60,192 nucleotides of DNA from Microbacterium yannicii (GCF_024055635.1 NZ_JAMXMB010000034.1:1-60192); one strand, 5' to 3'; shown: positions 16,383-27,000, counted from the first letter of the stretch. Notes: generated from the letters alone by a model not told the origin. Numbers and translations are program-made.

Positions 16383-17678
16383 TCAGGAGGGCGGCTCCGT
16401 CCCGGTCCCCGTGCGGGTGCGCCTGGGTCTCGGCCCGATCGTCGCCGCACCCGGGGACGGGTCCGCCCGTGGAGCACCGAGATAGTGATCGATGATGTAC
16501 TCGGCGATCGCGATCGAGCTGGTGGCGGCAGGCGAGGGGGCGTTCCGCAGCAGCGTGACGGGCCCGACCTGGTCGACGGCGAAGTCGTCGAGGAGCTCGC
16601 CGGCGCGGCCCCATGCCTGCGCGCGAACGCCGGCGCCGTGCTTGTGGGTGAGGTCGGACGCGCGCAGCTCGGGGATGAAGCGGCGTGCCTTGCGGAAGTA
16701 CAGCGGCTTGATCAGCGACCCGGAGATCTCGTCGACACCCATCCGCCAGTGCTGCTTCGCGAGCGGCCACGCACCCGGCCAGCGGAGGGACTCGACGGTG
16801 TCCTTCACCGACCACTGCAGCCAGTTGTACCCCTCGCGGGCGAGCGCCGGCACGGCATTCGGTCCGACATGCACGTTGTCGTAGACGCCGCGGGTGAAGT
16901 GCACCCCGAGGAACGGGAACCGCGGGTCGGGCACCGGGTAGATCATGCCCTTCACCAGGTCGGTGCGCCCGGGAGCGAGCTCCCAATATTCGCCGCGGAA
17001 CGGCAGGATCTTGGGCGATTCGTCGGCGCCGACGAATCGGGCGACGACGTCCGACTGCAGACCGGCGCACACGATCACCCGGTCGAAGAGGTCCTCCGAC
17101 ACCGGCGTCACCACCCGTACCCGGCCGTTCTCCAGCGACATCGCGGTCACCTCGTGCCCGAGCCGGATCGTGCCGCCCGCGACGCGAACGTCCTGCGCCA
17201 TCGCCTCGGTGATCGACGCGTAGTCCACCACCGCAGTGTGCGGCGAGTGCACCGCCGCGACGCCGGCGACGTGCGGTTCGATCTCCCGCAGCTGCGCGAC
17301 GTCGTCGATGCGCGCAAGATCCGGCACGCCGTTCTCCCGCGAACGCCGCTCGATCTCCGCCAGCGCCGAGAGCTCCGACTCGTCGACCGCGACCACGAGC
17401 TTGCCCACCTCGCGGTACGGCAGCCCTTTCTCCTCGCAGAACTCGCGGATCGAGATCCGCCCGGCCGCGCACAGCGTCGCCTTCAGCGAACCCGGCTTGT
17501 AATACAGCCCGGCGTGCACGACACCGGAGTTGTGCCCGGTCTGATGCTGCGACAGCCGCGACTCCTTCTCCAGCACCGTCACCTCGTCGCCACGCGCACT
17601 CAGCGCCCGCGCCAAAGCCACCCCGACGATCCCGCCGCCGATGACCCCGGTGCGTCGGGCGGTTCCTGCGTCCGGCAT
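16383..17678 (-). CDS. lhgO: L-2-hydroxyglutarate oxidase
   Basis: A 431-aa FAD-dependent oxidoreductase of the DAO superfamily. It starts with the dinucleotide-binding motif GVIGGGIVGVALARAL. The LhgO-type core follows: QTGHNSGVVHAGLYYKPGSLKA, PHTAVVDYASITEAMA and FPFLGVHFTRG. It oxidises L-2-hydroxyglutarate to 2-oxoglutarate, feeding electrons to the quinone pool or oxygen. ATG 17678 is chosen because homology begins there; the open frame continues 154 codons upstream but encodes low-complexity sequence without family similarity. The C-terminal 25 residues are Pro/Arg-rich and atypical. Confidence 0.88.
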   Translation of the reverse strand: MPDAGTARRTGVIGGGIVGVALARALSARGDEVTVLEKESRLSQHQTGHNSGVVHAGLYYKPGSLKATLCAAGRISIREFCEEKGLPYREVGKLVVAVDESELSALAEIERRSRENGVPDLARIDDVAQLREIEPHVAGVAAVHSPHTAVVDYASITEAMAQDVRVAGGTIRLGHEVTAMSLENGRVRVVTPVSEDLFDRVIVCAGLQSDVVARFVGADESPKILPFRGEYWELAPGRTDLVKGMIYPVPDPRFPFLGVHFTRGVYDNVHVGPNAVPALAREGYNWLQWSVKDTVESLRWPGAWPLAKQHWRMGVDEISGSLIKPLYFRKARRFIPELRASDLTHKHGAGVRAQAWGRAGELLDDFAVDQVGPVTLLRNAPSPAATSSIAIAEYIIDHYLGAPRADPSPGAATIGPRPRRTRTGTGTEPPS

Positions 17679-18069
17679 CAACAGTCGGCCCCCGTGGCGG
17701 TACCCACTCCGACGCCTGAGTGAAGGCGTCCGGGTCGGCGAGTGTGGAGGAGTCGGCGCGTCTCCGCGTGCCGGGCGGGTTTGCCCTGTGCACCGGTCGG
17801 GGAGCGGCCCTCGTCGAGATGAGGGTGGAAAAGCGCGCTCACAGATCCTCCGATCACGACTCCGCCATATGCCGGAGTCGGCGAAGGTGGTTCGACCAAG
17901 CTTCGCAGGAGAGTGGCGAGGCAGCAACGCGGGTGCTTTCGCCGATGACGAGGCCAGGACTGAGCTCCCATCTCGTAGCCCGGCGCCGCTGGACGTCCCC
18001 ACCGCCGAGGAACCGCGCCGCGACCCCGTAGTGTCGGACTCAGACATGGCAGACGACGAGGGGAAGTCC
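17679..18069. other. Divergent intergenic region lhgO / CPBP protease
   Basis: About 390 bp without a supportable gene. It holds a hairpin GACGCCT-N6-AGGCGTC (17711-17730) close to the lhgO start and a 24-bp near-perfect palindrome at 17857-17880 centred on CATATG. It also has a possible -10 box TAGTGT near 18030 for the protease gene. Open frames on both strands here are low-complexity and look like GC-rich shadows. Confidence 0.6.
17857..17880. promoter_or_regulatory. 24-bp near-perfect palindrome
   Basis: CGACTCCG at one end pairs with CGGAGTCG at the other around the centre CATATG, with a single mismatched pair. It is a candidate operator in the divergent promoter region. No regulator gene is adjacent. 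Confidence 0.45.
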
Positions 18070-18912
18070 GTGACCGGTACCGGCGGGACGAACAGGTGGA
18101 AGCGCTTCTGGGAGCGGGGCGGATGGTGGCGGGCGCTCATCCTCGTCGTGGGGTACTTCGTGCTCTACCAGGGCGCAGGGCTCGCGCTTGCCCCGATCGC
18201 ACCGTCGATCGACGACACCGAGAGCGCCGGATACGTGCTGTTCTTCGTCGCCCTCCCGATCTTCATCGGCGGGGTGATCCTCGTCCTGTTCGCCCTGTCG
18301 GTGGGCTGGCTTCGAGAGCTGTTCGGCCCTCAGCCGATCCGCGGCCGCGGATGGATGTGGATCGCCGTCGCCGTCGTGCTGCTGTTCAACGTGCTCCGCT
18401 TCGCCACCGTCGATTACGCCGAGCTCGACTTCGGCTACGTGGCGGCGTGGCTTCTGGCGGGCCTGTGCATCGGCTTCGCCGAAGAGGTGCTCACGCGGGG
18501 CTACGTCGTCAACCTGATGCGCAAGGCGGGGCACCCCGAGATCGCGGTCGCGCTCGTGTCGGCGGCGCTGTTCTCCGTGCTGCACGCCAGCAACCTGCTC
18601 ACTGGTCAGTCGCTGTTCGCCACACTCCTGCAGCTGCTCTACACCTTCGCGTTCGGCATCTGCATGTATCTCACGCTGCGGGTCACGGGCAACCTGATCT
18701 GGCCGATCCTGCTGCACGCCAGCACCGATCCCAGCATCTTCCTGCAGGGCACCCACCACGTCGACGGTCCGCTCGCGACCATCGCGGGGTTCGGGAACAT
18801 CCCCGTCATTCTGGTCGGCCTGCTGGCGATCATCTTCATCCGCGGGCGCGTGACGACCGACACGGATGCCGCGACCGTCGTCGGCGGTCCCACTCCGGCC
18901 TACGACCGCTGA
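18070..18912 (+). CDS. CPBP family intramembrane metalloprotease
   Basis: A membrane protein of the CAAX-protease/bacteriocin-processing (Abi) family, about 280 aa with eight hydrophobic segments. The catalytic motifs are present: EEVLTRGY (EExxxR, about residue 138), FSVLH with the second His, and HASTD near the last helices. Start choice is open: GTG 18070 has GAGGGG about 6 nt upstream and is used here, whereas ATG 18046 in the same frame adds eight residues. The target is unknown. Confidence 0.85.
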   Translation: MTGTGGTNRWKRFWERGGWWRALILVVGYFVLYQGAGLALAPIAPSIDDTESAGYVLFFVALPIFIGGVILVLFALSVGWLRELFGPQPIRGRGWMWIAVAVVLLFNVLRFATVDYAELDFGYVAAWLLAGLCIGFAEEVLTRGYVVNLMRKAGHPEIAVALVSAALFSVLHASNLLTGQSLFATLLQLLYTFAFGICMYLTLRVTGNLIWPILLHASTDPSIFLQGTHHVDGPLATIAGFGNIPVILVGLLAIIFIRGRVTTDTDAATVVGGPTPAYDR

Positions 18913-18921
18913 CGTGAACGA

Positions 18922-18948
18922 CGGGCGCCCCTGATCCAGGGGCGCCCG
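18922..18948. terminator. Terminator between CPBP protease and purD
   Basis: An 11-bp perfect stem CGGGCGCCCCT/AGGGGCGCCCG with a 5-nt loop between convergent genes. Confidence 0.75.
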
Positions 18949-18981
18949 CCGTCCTTCTGAAGCTCGTGGAACCGACCGGGC

Positions 18982-20256
18982 TCAGAGTCCCTCGGCGACC
19001 CGCGCGGCGATGTCGGTGCGGTGCTGGCCGCCGTCGAGCCGGATCTTGCCGAGCGCGCGATAGACGTGCTCGCGGGCCTGCGCGAACGTCGTGGCGACGG
19101 CGACCACGTTGAGCACGCGGCCGCCGGTGGCGACAAGACCGCCGTCGGTCTCGGCGGTCGCGGCGTGTGCGATGTGCACGCCGTCCGCTGTCGCCGCTTC
19201 GCGAAGACCGGTGATCGCGCGCCCGGTGATCGGCGCCGCGGGGTAGCCCTCGCTCGCGAGCACAACAGCCACGGCGACATCGTCGGCGAACGCGGGACGG
19301 GGGAGATCCTCCAGATGACCGGATGCCGCGGCCAGCAGCAGCTCCGACAGCGGGTCGACGAGCCGGGGGAGCACGACCTGGGTCTCGGGATCGCCGAAGC
19401 GTGCGTTGAACTCGATGACCTTGACGCCCGTGTCAGTGAGGATGAGCCCGGCATAGAGCAGTCCGATGAACGGCGTGCCCTCGGCATCCATCTGGCGGAT
19501 GACCGGCTCGGCCACCTCGCGCGTGACCAGGTCGACGAACTCGCGCTCGCTGCCGAACTTCCCGTCGAGCCACGGCAGGGGCGAGTAGGCGCCCATGCCG
19601 CCGGTGTTGGGGCCCTCGTCGCCGTCGAGCAGGCGCTTGTAGTCCTGCGCGGGGCTGAGCGGCAGCACGTGGTCGCCGTCGCTGAGGAAGAAGAGCGACA
19701 CCTCGGGACCGGCGAGGAACTCCTCGACCAGCAGGGGACCCGACGGCAGGTAGTCATCGGCGTGGGCGAGCGCCGCGGAGCGGTCGGACGTGACGATGAC
19801 GCCCTTCCCCGCGGCGAGGCCGTCGGCCTTCACGACGTACGGGGCGCCGAGCGCGTCGAACGCGGCCTCGACCTCCGCGCGGTTCGTCGCGCGTACGGCC
19901 CGTCCCGTCGGCACGCCCGCGGCATCCATGATGCGCTTGGCGTACGCCTTGGACCCCTCGAGCTGCGCAGCTGCCTTGCCCGGCCCGAAGACGGGGATGC
20001 CCCGCTCGCGCACCGCATCGGCGACGCCGGCGACCAGCGGTGCCTCGGGGCCGATCACGACCAGGTCGATGTTGTACTCGTTCGCGAAGATCGTGACGGC
20101 GGCGGGGTCGTTCACATCGAGGGCGACGAGCTGCGCGTCCTGCCCGATGCCGGCGTTGCCGGGAGCCGCGAAGACCTCGTGCTCGGTCGCCTCCGACCGC
20201 AGCGCCAGGATGATGGCGTGCTCCCGCGCGCCCGAGCCGAGAACCAGGATCTTCAC
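18982..20256 (-). CDS. purD: Phosphoribosylamine-glycine ligase (GAR synthetase)
   Basis: PurD joins glycine to phosphoribosylamine in de novo purine synthesis. The 424-aa protein starts with [13 protein letters not shown] and has the ATP-grasp motifs [24 protein letters not shown] and [12 protein letters not shown]. The GTG start at 20256 lies exactly 7 nt after a TAGGCT box on the minus strand, indicating a leaderless mRNA. The open frame runs far upstream, but that part is a shadow of the next genes. Divergent from the sterol-carrier-like gene. Confidence 0.96.
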   Translation of the reverse strand: MKILVLGSGAREHAIILALRSEATEHEVFAAPGNAGIGQDAQLVALDVNDPAAVTIFANEYNIDLVVIGPEAPLVAGVADAVRERGIPVFGPGKAAAQLEGSKAYAKRIMDAAGVPTGRAVRATNRAEVEAAFDALGAPYVVKADGLAAGKGVIVTSDRSAALAHADDYLPSGPLLVEEFLAGPEVSLFFLSDGDHVLPLSPAQDYKRLLDGDEGPNTGGMGAYSPLPWLDGKFGSEREFVDLVTREVAEPVIRQMDAEGTPFIGLLYAGLILTDTGVKVIEFNARFGDPETQVVLPRLVDPLSELLLAAASGHLEDLPRPAFADDVAVAVVLASEGYPAAPITGRAITGLREAATADGVHIAHAATAETDGGLVATGGRVLNVVAVATTFAQAREHVYRALGKIRLDGGQHRTDIAARVAEGL

Positions 20257-20269
20257 GCGTTCCAGCCTA
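20257..20269 (-). promoter_or_regulatory. Leaderless-type -10 box of purD
   Basis: TAGGCT (minus strand, 20264-20269) and a 7-nt gap precede the GTG start. purM has the same hexamer and the same gap. Confidence 0.55.
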
Positions 20270-20397
20270 CCGACGCGCTTCGCGGGGTTTCGGGTCGCGC
20301 CGCGCTGCTGCACGAATTCCTCAAGCGCGGCCGGCTTCGGCGCGTTCGTCGCGGGAGGCCGGAGATCGCGGCCGGATCTGAGGAGTTCTGGGCGGCG

Positions 20398-20410
20398 TAC
20401 GGTGGAGGGC
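20398..20410 (+). promoter_or_regulatory. Leaderless-type -10 box of the sterol-carrier-like gene
   Basis: TACGGT at 20398-20403 is followed by 7 nt and GTG 20411. The intervening GGAGGG could also act as a weak Shine-Dalgarno on a longer transcript. Confidence 0.45.
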
Positions 20411-20779
20411 GTGGCACGCAAGATCTCGATCGACGACGGCCGCGCCGCGCTGAGCGCCGTTGCGGCGGCGGCCGCGGCATCCGTCCCACCCGTCCGCACC
20501 GACAATGCGACAGCGGTGCGGTATCTGCTGCAGCTGCTCGCCGAGAAGGCGCCCGGCAACTCGGTCGAGGTGCGGGTGCCGCCGTTCGGCGCGGTGCAGA
20601 TCATCGAAGGGCCGCGGCACACCCGGGGCACGCCGCCGAACGTGGTCGAGACCGACCCTGCGACCTGGATCGCGCTGGCGACCGGTGCCGAGCAGTGGAC
20701 GGATGCGGCAGCCGCCGGCCGCATCAGCGCCTCGGGCACGCGCGCCGATATCTCCGACCTGCTCCCGCTGCGTCCCTGA
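20411..20779 (+). CDS. Sterol-carrier-like conserved actinobacterial protein
   Basis: A 122-aa protein of the small SCP-like family that accompanies purine genes in actinobacteria; in M. tuberculosis the homologous gene lies next to purF. It has an N-terminal Ala-rich helix, then [36 protein letters not shown] and [32 protein letters not shown], the latter typical of SCP-2-like folds. The biochemical role is unknown. The start is GTG 20411, set by the promoter spacing. Confidence 0.8.
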   Translation: MARKISIDDGRAALSAVAAAAAASVPPVRTDNATAVRYLLQLLAEKAPGNSVEVRVPPFGAVQIIEGPRHTRGTPPNVVETDPATWIALATGAEQWTDAAAAGRISASGTRADISDLLPLRP

Positions 20780-20813
20780 CGGCTGCCGTCGTCGGCGTCC
20801 CTAATCGAGGAGC

Positions 20814-21632
20814 TCAGCGGCGGGGCATGACGACCGGCGTGCCGGTGCCGGGGTGCGGGAAGACGTCGACGGCCTGCCCGTAGACCTCCTCGATGGCGCT
20901 CGCCGTGAGCACCTCGGCCGGTGCGCCGGAGGCCACCACCCGCCCCCGCGAGAGCAGCGTCACGCGATCCGCCACGCCGAGTGCGGCGTTGAGGTCGTGG
21001 AGCACCACGGCGACCGCGGCGCCCTCGTCCGCGCGGTGGCGGGCGATGCGCAGGACGTCCTCCTGATGCTTGAGGTCGAGCGCCGCGGTGGGCTCGTCGA
21101 GCAGCAGCACGTCGCACCCCTGCGCGAGCACGCGGGCGAGCGCGGCCCGTGCGCGCTCGCCGCCCGACAGCGATGTGACGCCGCGAGCGGCGAGCCCCAC
21201 GAGGTCGGTGACCTCGAGTGCCCGGGCGACCGCGGCGTCGTCGTCGTCCTCCGCGGCGGTGCGCGCCCACGGCGCTCGCCCCATCCGCACCACCTGCTCG
21301 ACGGTGAACGGGAACGACACCGCGTTCTGCTGCAGCAGCACGGCGCGCTGCCGGGCCAGCTGACGGGGAGGGATGCCGCTCAGCGGCGTCCCGTCGAGGC
21401 TCACGTCGCCCGCGTCCGGCGTGATGTCACCGGCGAGCACGCCGAACAGCGTCGACTTGCCGGCGCCGTTCGGACCGACCAGGGCGTGCAGTTCACCGGC
21501 GCGGACATCGATCGCGGCGTCCGCCAGTACCGGTCCGGGCGCGCCGGCGGGAGTCACCGTAAGGCCGCGGGCGGCGAGGCGCACCGGGCCGGGCGCGGCG
21601 CCGGGCGAGGGTGTGGCGACCGTTCCGCTCAT
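20814..21632 (-). CDS. hmuV: Heme ABC transporter ATP-binding protein
   Basis: A 272-aa ATPase of a FecE/HmuV-type heme or iron importer: Walker A GPNGAGKST, signature LSGGERARAALARVLAQG, Walker B VLLLDEPTAALD, and VLHDLNAAL with the switch His. The start ATG 21632 overlaps the permease stop (ATGA), fixing it against an ATG two codons upstream. Last gene of hmuTUV, expected to be iron-repressed through the DtxR box before hmuT. Confidence 0.93.
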   Translation of the reverse strand: MSGTVATPSPGAAPGPVRLAARGLTVTPAGAPGPVLADAAIDVRAGELHALVGPNGAGKSTLFGVLAGDITPDAGDVSLDGTPLSGIPPRQLARQRAVLLQQNAVSFPFTVEQVVRMGRAPWARTAAEDDDDAAVARALEVTDLVGLAARGVTSLSGGERARAALARVLAQGCDVLLLDEPTAALDLKHQEDVLRIARHRADEGAAVAVVLHDLNAALGVADRVTLLSRGRVVASGAPAEVLTASAIEEVYGQAVDVFPHPGTGTPVVMPRR

Positions 21633-22717
21633 CCCCATCCTCCGGCCCGGCGGCGCGTCCGCAGCAGCAGCCAGAGGAAGAACGGGCCGCCGACCAGCGA
21701 CGTGATCATGCCGATCGGCAGATCGGCGAGGGGGACGGCGGTCCGGGCGATGAGGTCGGCCACGGCGATGAGCAGCGCCCCGCCGAGCGCGCTCGAGATC
21801 ATGAGCGGCAGATGGGCCGGACCGATCGCCATGCGCATCAGGTGCGGTACGACGAGCCCGACGAATCCGATGATCCCGGCGAAAGCCACAGCGGCGCAGA
21901 CCAGCAGCGCGACCATCACGATCACCGTGACGCGCAGCAGCTCGACCCGCACGCCGAGGTGGCGTGCGGTGCGCTCGCCGAGGGCGAAGAGGTCGAGGCG
22001 ACGCGCGACCGCGACAGCTGCCGCGACGCCGATGGCGACCAGCGGGGCGACGAGGGCGATGTTCTGCCACAGCGCGCCGTTGAGACTGCCGAGCTGCCAG
22101 AACACGATCTGCTCGCGCGTCGCCGTTGTACCGAGGAATGTGAGGAACGCGAGGCCGGCACCCGCGATCGCGTTGATCGCGATGCCGGTGAGCAGCAGCG
22201 TGACGACCTCGGTGCGCCCGCCCGACCGGCTGATGAGGTAGACGGAGAACACCGCGACGAGCCCGCCGGCGAAGGCGAAGGCCGGGGTGGTCCACATGCC
22301 GAACACGGCGAGTCCGAAGGTGAGGCTCGCGGCAGCCCCGAACGCGGCGCCCGATGAGACGCCGACCACCGCCGCGTCGGCGAGCGGGTTGCCGAAGATC
22401 GCCTGCATCAGCACGCCCGACACCGCAAGGGCGGCGCCGACCAGCAGCCCCAGCACGATGCGGGGCAGCCGGATGTCGAGGATCACGCCCGCCGCCATCG
22501 GCGCGTCGGGCGCCCAGGCCGTCTCGACGCCGACCGCCTGCAGCAGCACGCCCGCCACCTGCGTCGGCGTCAGCCAGTACTGGCCGAGGCCGAGTGACAC
22601 GATCACGACGACCGCGATCGCCGCGGTGAGGGCCGCGACGACGATCGCGAATCGGCGAGCCCGGTGCGTCGTGGGCACCGCCGTCACCACCTCCGCCGTC
22701 GCGACGTCGGCCGTCAC
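21629..22717 (-). CDS. hmuU: Heme/iron ABC transporter permease (FecCD family)
   Basis: A 362-aa permease with about ten membrane helices, a BtuC/HmuU homologue. Family landmarks are LPRIVLGLLVGAALAVSGVLMQ, GNPLADAAVVGVSSGAAFGA and the coupling region near IIGFVGLVVPHLMR. The start GTG 22717 overlaps the hmuT stop by 4 nt, and its own stop overlaps hmuV by 4 nt, giving a tightly coupled hmuT-U-V operon. Confidence 0.93.
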   Translation of the reverse strand: MTADVATAEVVTAVPTTHRARRFAIVVAALTAAIAVVVIVSLGLGQYWLTPTQVAGVLLQAVGVETAWAPDAPMAAGVILDIRLPRIVLGLLVGAALAVSGVLMQAIFGNPLADAAVVGVSSGAAFGAAASLTFGLAVFGMWTTPAFAFAGGLVAVFSVYLISRSGGRTEVVTLLLTGIAINAIAGAGLAFLTFLGTTATREQIVFWQLGSLNGALWQNIALVAPLVAIGVAAAVAVARRLDLFALGERTARHLGVRVELLRVTVIVMVALLVCAAVAFAGIIGFVGLVVPHLMRMAIGPAHLPLMISSALGGALLIAVADLIARTAVPLADLPIGMITSLVGGPFFLWLLLRTRRRAGGWG

Positions 22718-23868
22718 GACGCGGGTTCTTCGGTCGGCGTCGCCGCGGCGGGTGTCGGCGCCGGGGCATAGACCGCTCGCGCGAGCGCCCGGATGACGTC
22801 GGCAGTGCGCGGCCCGAAGCTCAGGATCTCGGCATCGGCCATATCGACCACTCGCCGATGCGCGCCGGCGGGAGTCTGCTGCAGAGCCGGGATGCGCTCG
22901 AGCAGCCCGTCGACCCCGCCGACCGACGCGAGACCGTCCGTCATCATCACCAGCACGTCGGGCTGCGCGGCGGCGAGCGCCTCGGCGGTCATCGGCTTCA
23001 TGCCCTCCCAGCCGATCTCGCTCGCGACGTCGACGCCGCCGACGGCCTCGATGAGGGAGTCCGCGCCCGAGTCGCGGCCGAAGATGTAATACACGTTCGC
23101 GCTGCCCCGCACGTAGAGGAAGAGCATGCGGGGGCGATCGGATGCCGCGGCCGGCGCGATCGCACCGACTTCGGCGACTGCGCCGGCGACGTCGGCGTCG
23201 AGCCGGGCCGACAGGTCGTCGCCCCGGTCGGGAACGCCGAGCGCCGCGGCGATCTCTCCGACCAGTTCGGAGACGGTGTCGGCCCGCCGCTCGCTCGAGA
23301 CCACCACGACGGCGATGCCGGCGTCGCGGAGCTGCTGGCGCACCTCCTTGGGGCCGATCGAGGTGTCGGTCAGCATCACCGTCGGAGCGAGCTCGAGGAT
23401 GGCCTCGGGGTTGAGAGTGTGGCCCGACTTCGTCACCACCGGAAGGTCGTCGGTGCCGTCGAACGACGTCGACGAGTCGCGTCCCACCACAGCATCGCCC
23501 AGCCCGAGCCCGAACACCGTCGCGGCGATCGTGCCCGAGATGTCGACGGGCAGGATGCGGCTGACATCGGTGATCTCGACCTCGCGGCCCTCGGCATCCG
23601 TCACGGTCGCGGGCAGCTCCGGCGCCTCGTCGGCGGCGACGGCCTCGATCGCGTGCGACGCCAGGCACGCGGTCGATGGACCCGTCGTCGCGCGGGGATC
23701 GCCGACCAGGGTGAGGGACGCCAGAGGCCGGTCGGCGTCGGGGCAGTCGGCGTCGGCCGCGTCGGCGCTGGCGGCCGCGCAGCCCGACAGGATCACGGCG
23801 GCCGCGAGCAGTGCGATACCGCTCGCAAGACGTCCGGTGGCACGGTGAAGAGAGGTGGAGGAAAACAT
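22714..23868 (-). CDS. hmuT: Hemin-binding lipoprotein of ABC importer
   Basis: A 384-aa extracytoplasmic hemin-binding protein. The signal peptide ends in the lipobox ILSGC (Cys about residue 29), so it is membrane-anchored by lipid. A periplasmic-binding fold follows, with the HmuT/BtuF helical-backbone pattern (GRDSSTSFDG; LELAPTVMLTDTSIGPKEV). It hands heme from surface HtaA-type proteins to HmuUV. The 19-bp iron box touches the first base of the start codon. Confidence 0.93.
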   Translation of the reverse strand: MFSSTSLHRATGRLASGIALLAAAVILSGCAAASADAADADCPDADRPLASLTLVGDPRATTGPSTACLASHAIEAVAADEAPELPATVTDAEGREVEITDVSRILPVDISGTIAATVFGLGLGDAVVGRDSSTSFDGTDDLPVVTKSGHTLNPEAILELAPTVMLTDTSIGPKEVRQQLRDAGIAVVVVSSERRADTVSELVGEIAAALGVPDRGDDLSARLDADVAGAVAEVGAIAPAAASDRPRMLFLYVRGSANVYYIFGRDSGADSLIEAVGGVDVASEIGWEGMKPMTAEALAAAQPDVLVMMTDGLASVGGVDGLLERIPALQQTPAGAHRRVVDMADAEILSFGPRTADVIRALARAVYAPAPTPAAATPTEEPAS

Positions 23869-23886
23869 TAGGTGAGCCTTACCTTA
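23868..23886. promoter_or_regulatory. DtxR/IdeR iron box before hmuT
   Basis: TTAGGTGAGCCTTACCTTA matches the 19-bp DtxR/IdeR consensus at about 16 of 19 positions. It ends on the first base of the hmuT start codon, so iron-loaded repressor would block the promoter or early elongation. Confidence 0.85.
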
Positions 23887-23929
23887 GGCTTGACGTCGGC
23901 TGTGAAAGTGCCATACGTTCGAGTCGATA

Positions 23930-23948
23930 TTAGGTTAGCCAAACCTAA
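23930..23948. promoter_or_regulatory. DtxR/IdeR iron box before the HtaA-domain gene
   Basis: TTAGGTTAGCCAAACCTAA matches the DtxR/IdeR consensus at about 18 of 19 positions. It lies 62 bp upstream of the GTG start on the plus strand; centre-to-centre distance to the other box is 62 bp. Confidence 0.9.
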
Positions 23949-24010
23949 GTGACCAACCCGAATCGCACTGATGCGCCGGTGCGCTTCGGCGATCCGGCGC
24001 CGGAGACACC

Positions 24011-27000
24011 GTGAACACGCAGCCGTTCCTCGAGCGCAGCCGGGCGCCCCTGGCCGCCCTCCTCGCCTTCCTGCTCGTCATCGCAGGAGCCCTCACCGCC
24101 GTCCCGGCCTTCGCCGCCGGGCCTGCCCTGTCAGCGCCGCCGCTTCCCCGCGACGGGGGCACGATCACCGTCACGGGAACCGGCTTCGCCGGCACCGCAC
24201 CGGGCATCTACCTCGGGATCGGGCCGGCGGGGCTCGCCGGCTTCTACGCCGGCTCGTCGCAGATCACCGAGGTCGTGTGGATCGCGCCGGGCAATGCGGA
24301 CGGCTCCTCCGGCATGGGCCGCACGGCCCCGATGAGCGTGGACGGCACCTTCAGTGTGCAGGTCGCGGTCCCCGCCCACACCGAAGGCGCGCAGTACGCG
24401 ATCTACACCTCGAAGGCGCACGGACAGGGCTTCGCCGATCCGAGTCAGAACACCACGACCCCGCTCGCGTGGGAGGCGCTCCCCGCCGTCGCGACGGCAA
24501 CGACGCTGACCGTCGATCCCGACGGATCGAGCCCGGCCGGCGCGAGCTTCACGATCCGCGCCGACGTCGAGCCTGCGGCATCCGGAACCATCACGTACTT
24601 CGACGGCGAGACGCCGCTCGGCACCTCGCCGGTCGGCGGCACGCTCACCATCAGCATCCCGACCGCCGGCACGGCCCTGCTGAAGGCCGTGTTCACGCCG
24701 GACGACCCCGCGGCCTTCGTCGGGTCCACGTCGGCTGTCGTGCCGTACGAGATCACCGCCGTACCGACCGCGCCGCAGCCGAAGCTCGTGCTGTCGAAGT
24801 CGACCGGCCTGGACCCCGCGGGGGAGACCATCACGGTGACCGGCACGGGATACAACCCGGATCAGCCCATCTATCTCGCCATCTGCACCGACATCCCGCT
24901 GGCAGAGCTCTCGTTCTCGTTCATCTCGGCCGGCTGCACGGTCGGGGCCAAGCAGGTCACGAGCACCCCGACGACACCGACGCAGGTGACATTCGGCGCC
25001 GACGGCTCGTTCACGACCGAGTTCCGGGTCGCGCCGAAGACCGGCTCGACTGCCGTCTACACCCTGGCGAACCACACGGCGATGAACGACCGCTCCCAGG
25101 ACGCGAAGGTGTCGCTGACGTTCGCCGCACCGAAGCCGGTCGCCACGCTGTCGGTCTCGAAGACCGACGGCCTCGACCCGGCCGGAGAGAGCATCACCGT
25201 CACGGGAACCGGGTACGAGATCAACCCCGGCGGCATCTACGCGCAGATCGGCTGGATCATCGAGGGTGCGTGGACGCCGCTCTCGGCATCCGACACCCGC
25301 GCCTCGAACCGGTCCAGCGCCTTCGCTGCGCTCGTCGGCTCCGGTTACCCCGGTCAGCCCGCGTTCTCGGTCGCCCCCGACGGCTCGGGATCCTTCTCCT
25401 GGACGGTCACGGTCGACAAGGCGAAGCTCGACGCGAAGAAGTTCGAGGGCGGCACGCTCGCGGTGTTCACCCTCGGCTCGCACTCGAACTGGGTCCAGCC
25501 CGCGAACGAGCGTTTCGTGCCCCTCTCGTTCGCCGACCCCGAGCCCGTCGCCTCGCTCGACGTGACGGTGACGGATGCCGCGGCCACCGTCGGCGCGAAG
25601 ATCCGCGTCGTCGGCAGCGGGCTCGGCGACGTCGCCGGCGCGTATGCGGCTGTCATCGAGAAGGGCACCGAGTCGCAGGTCACGGCGGCGGGCGGCTATA
25701 CGGCGTTCGCGCTGCCGTTCCCCGCGGTCTCGGACGGGAACACGGACTTCACGGTCGTGGCGCCGACCGCGAGGCTCGATCGGACCAAGGAGTACGAGGT
25801 CCTCGTGTGGCGACAGCACTCGAATCCGACAGCCGAGACGATCTACGCCCGTGCCGGTGTGCCGTTCACCGCCGACCACTGGAAGAGCCTCTTCCCCGAC
25901 GTCACCCCTCCGACCGATCCTGAGCCGCCGGTCGATCCGGCGACGCCCGTGACCCCGCCGCCTGCGGCGCAGGGCGGGGGCTCGCTCTCCTGGGCGATCT
26001 CGTCGAGCTTCGCCGACTACATCACCGAGGGCGCGGCGCACGGATCGATCGTGGTGACGGGCGGCGCGACGCGCGCCGGCGGGGTGTTCCAGTTCGGCCA
26101 GGCGACCGGCAGCACCTACGACGCGGCAACGGGCACCGGAACCGTCTCGTACAACGGCTCGGTGCGCTTCACCGGCCATGCCGGACTGCTCGACGTCACC
26201 ATCGCTAACCCGCAGGTGCGCGTCACGTCGGCGGACGCCGCCACGCTGTCCGTCACCAGCGGCGGCTCGCAGGTCGCCTTCGCGACGCTCGACCTCGCCG
26301 CTGCCGTGCGCACCACGGCCAACGGCGTCGTCACGTACTCGCGTGTGCCCGCCGCCCTCACCGCGTCCGGTCGCAGCCAGGTGTTCCAGGGCTATACGAC
26401 GCAGCTCGACCCGCTGACGTTCACCATCGGCGCCCCCGCGGCCGCGCCCGCCGGATCCACCGGCACCGTCGCGACGGCCTCCGCCACGACGCGCACGACC
26501 GCGCTTCCTGCGACTCCGCCCGCCTCCGCGGGCATCGAGTTGGACGATGACACGCTCACTGCCCTCCAGAAAGGCCAGCCGGTCACGGTGTCCGCATCGG
26601 GCTTCGCCGCGAACGAGGAGGGCATCCAGGTCGTGGTGTACTCGACGCCTACGCTCCTCGGCGAGGTCACGGCGGACGCCTCCGGCACCGCCACGTGGAC
26701 CGGCTCACTGCCGGCGACCCTGCCCGCTGGCGAGCACACGCTGACCTTCCAGGGGTCCGTGGACCGCGGCATCCGCTTCACCCTCGCGCGGGCGGCGACG
26801 GATGCGGGGTGCGTCGTCGATGCGGCCTCCCTCCGCTGGGGCTTCAAGGAGAGCTTCCGCACGTACATCGAGGGCATCGCGGCGGGCGGCTGGGAGCTCG
26901 CCGACGTCGCGTACGAGTACCCCGAATACGTCTGGAACGCCGGCACGGGGACGATGGATGCCGCGGCCCGCACCGGCCTCGTGACCTACGGGGGCAGCAT

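Noticed and set aside
16383..18140. A 585-codon frame that would extend the L-2-hydroxyglutarate oxidase by 154 N-terminal residues
   Set aside because: The extra part is Ser/Arg/Pro low-complexity sequence. Family similarity begins at MPDAGTARRTGVIGGG, and the extension overlaps the start of the divergent CPBP gene.
18982..21270. A 762-codon frame on the minus strand including purD
   Set aside because: Only the last 424 codons are PurD. The upstream part is antisense to the sterol-carrier-like gene and an out-of-frame shadow of hmuV.
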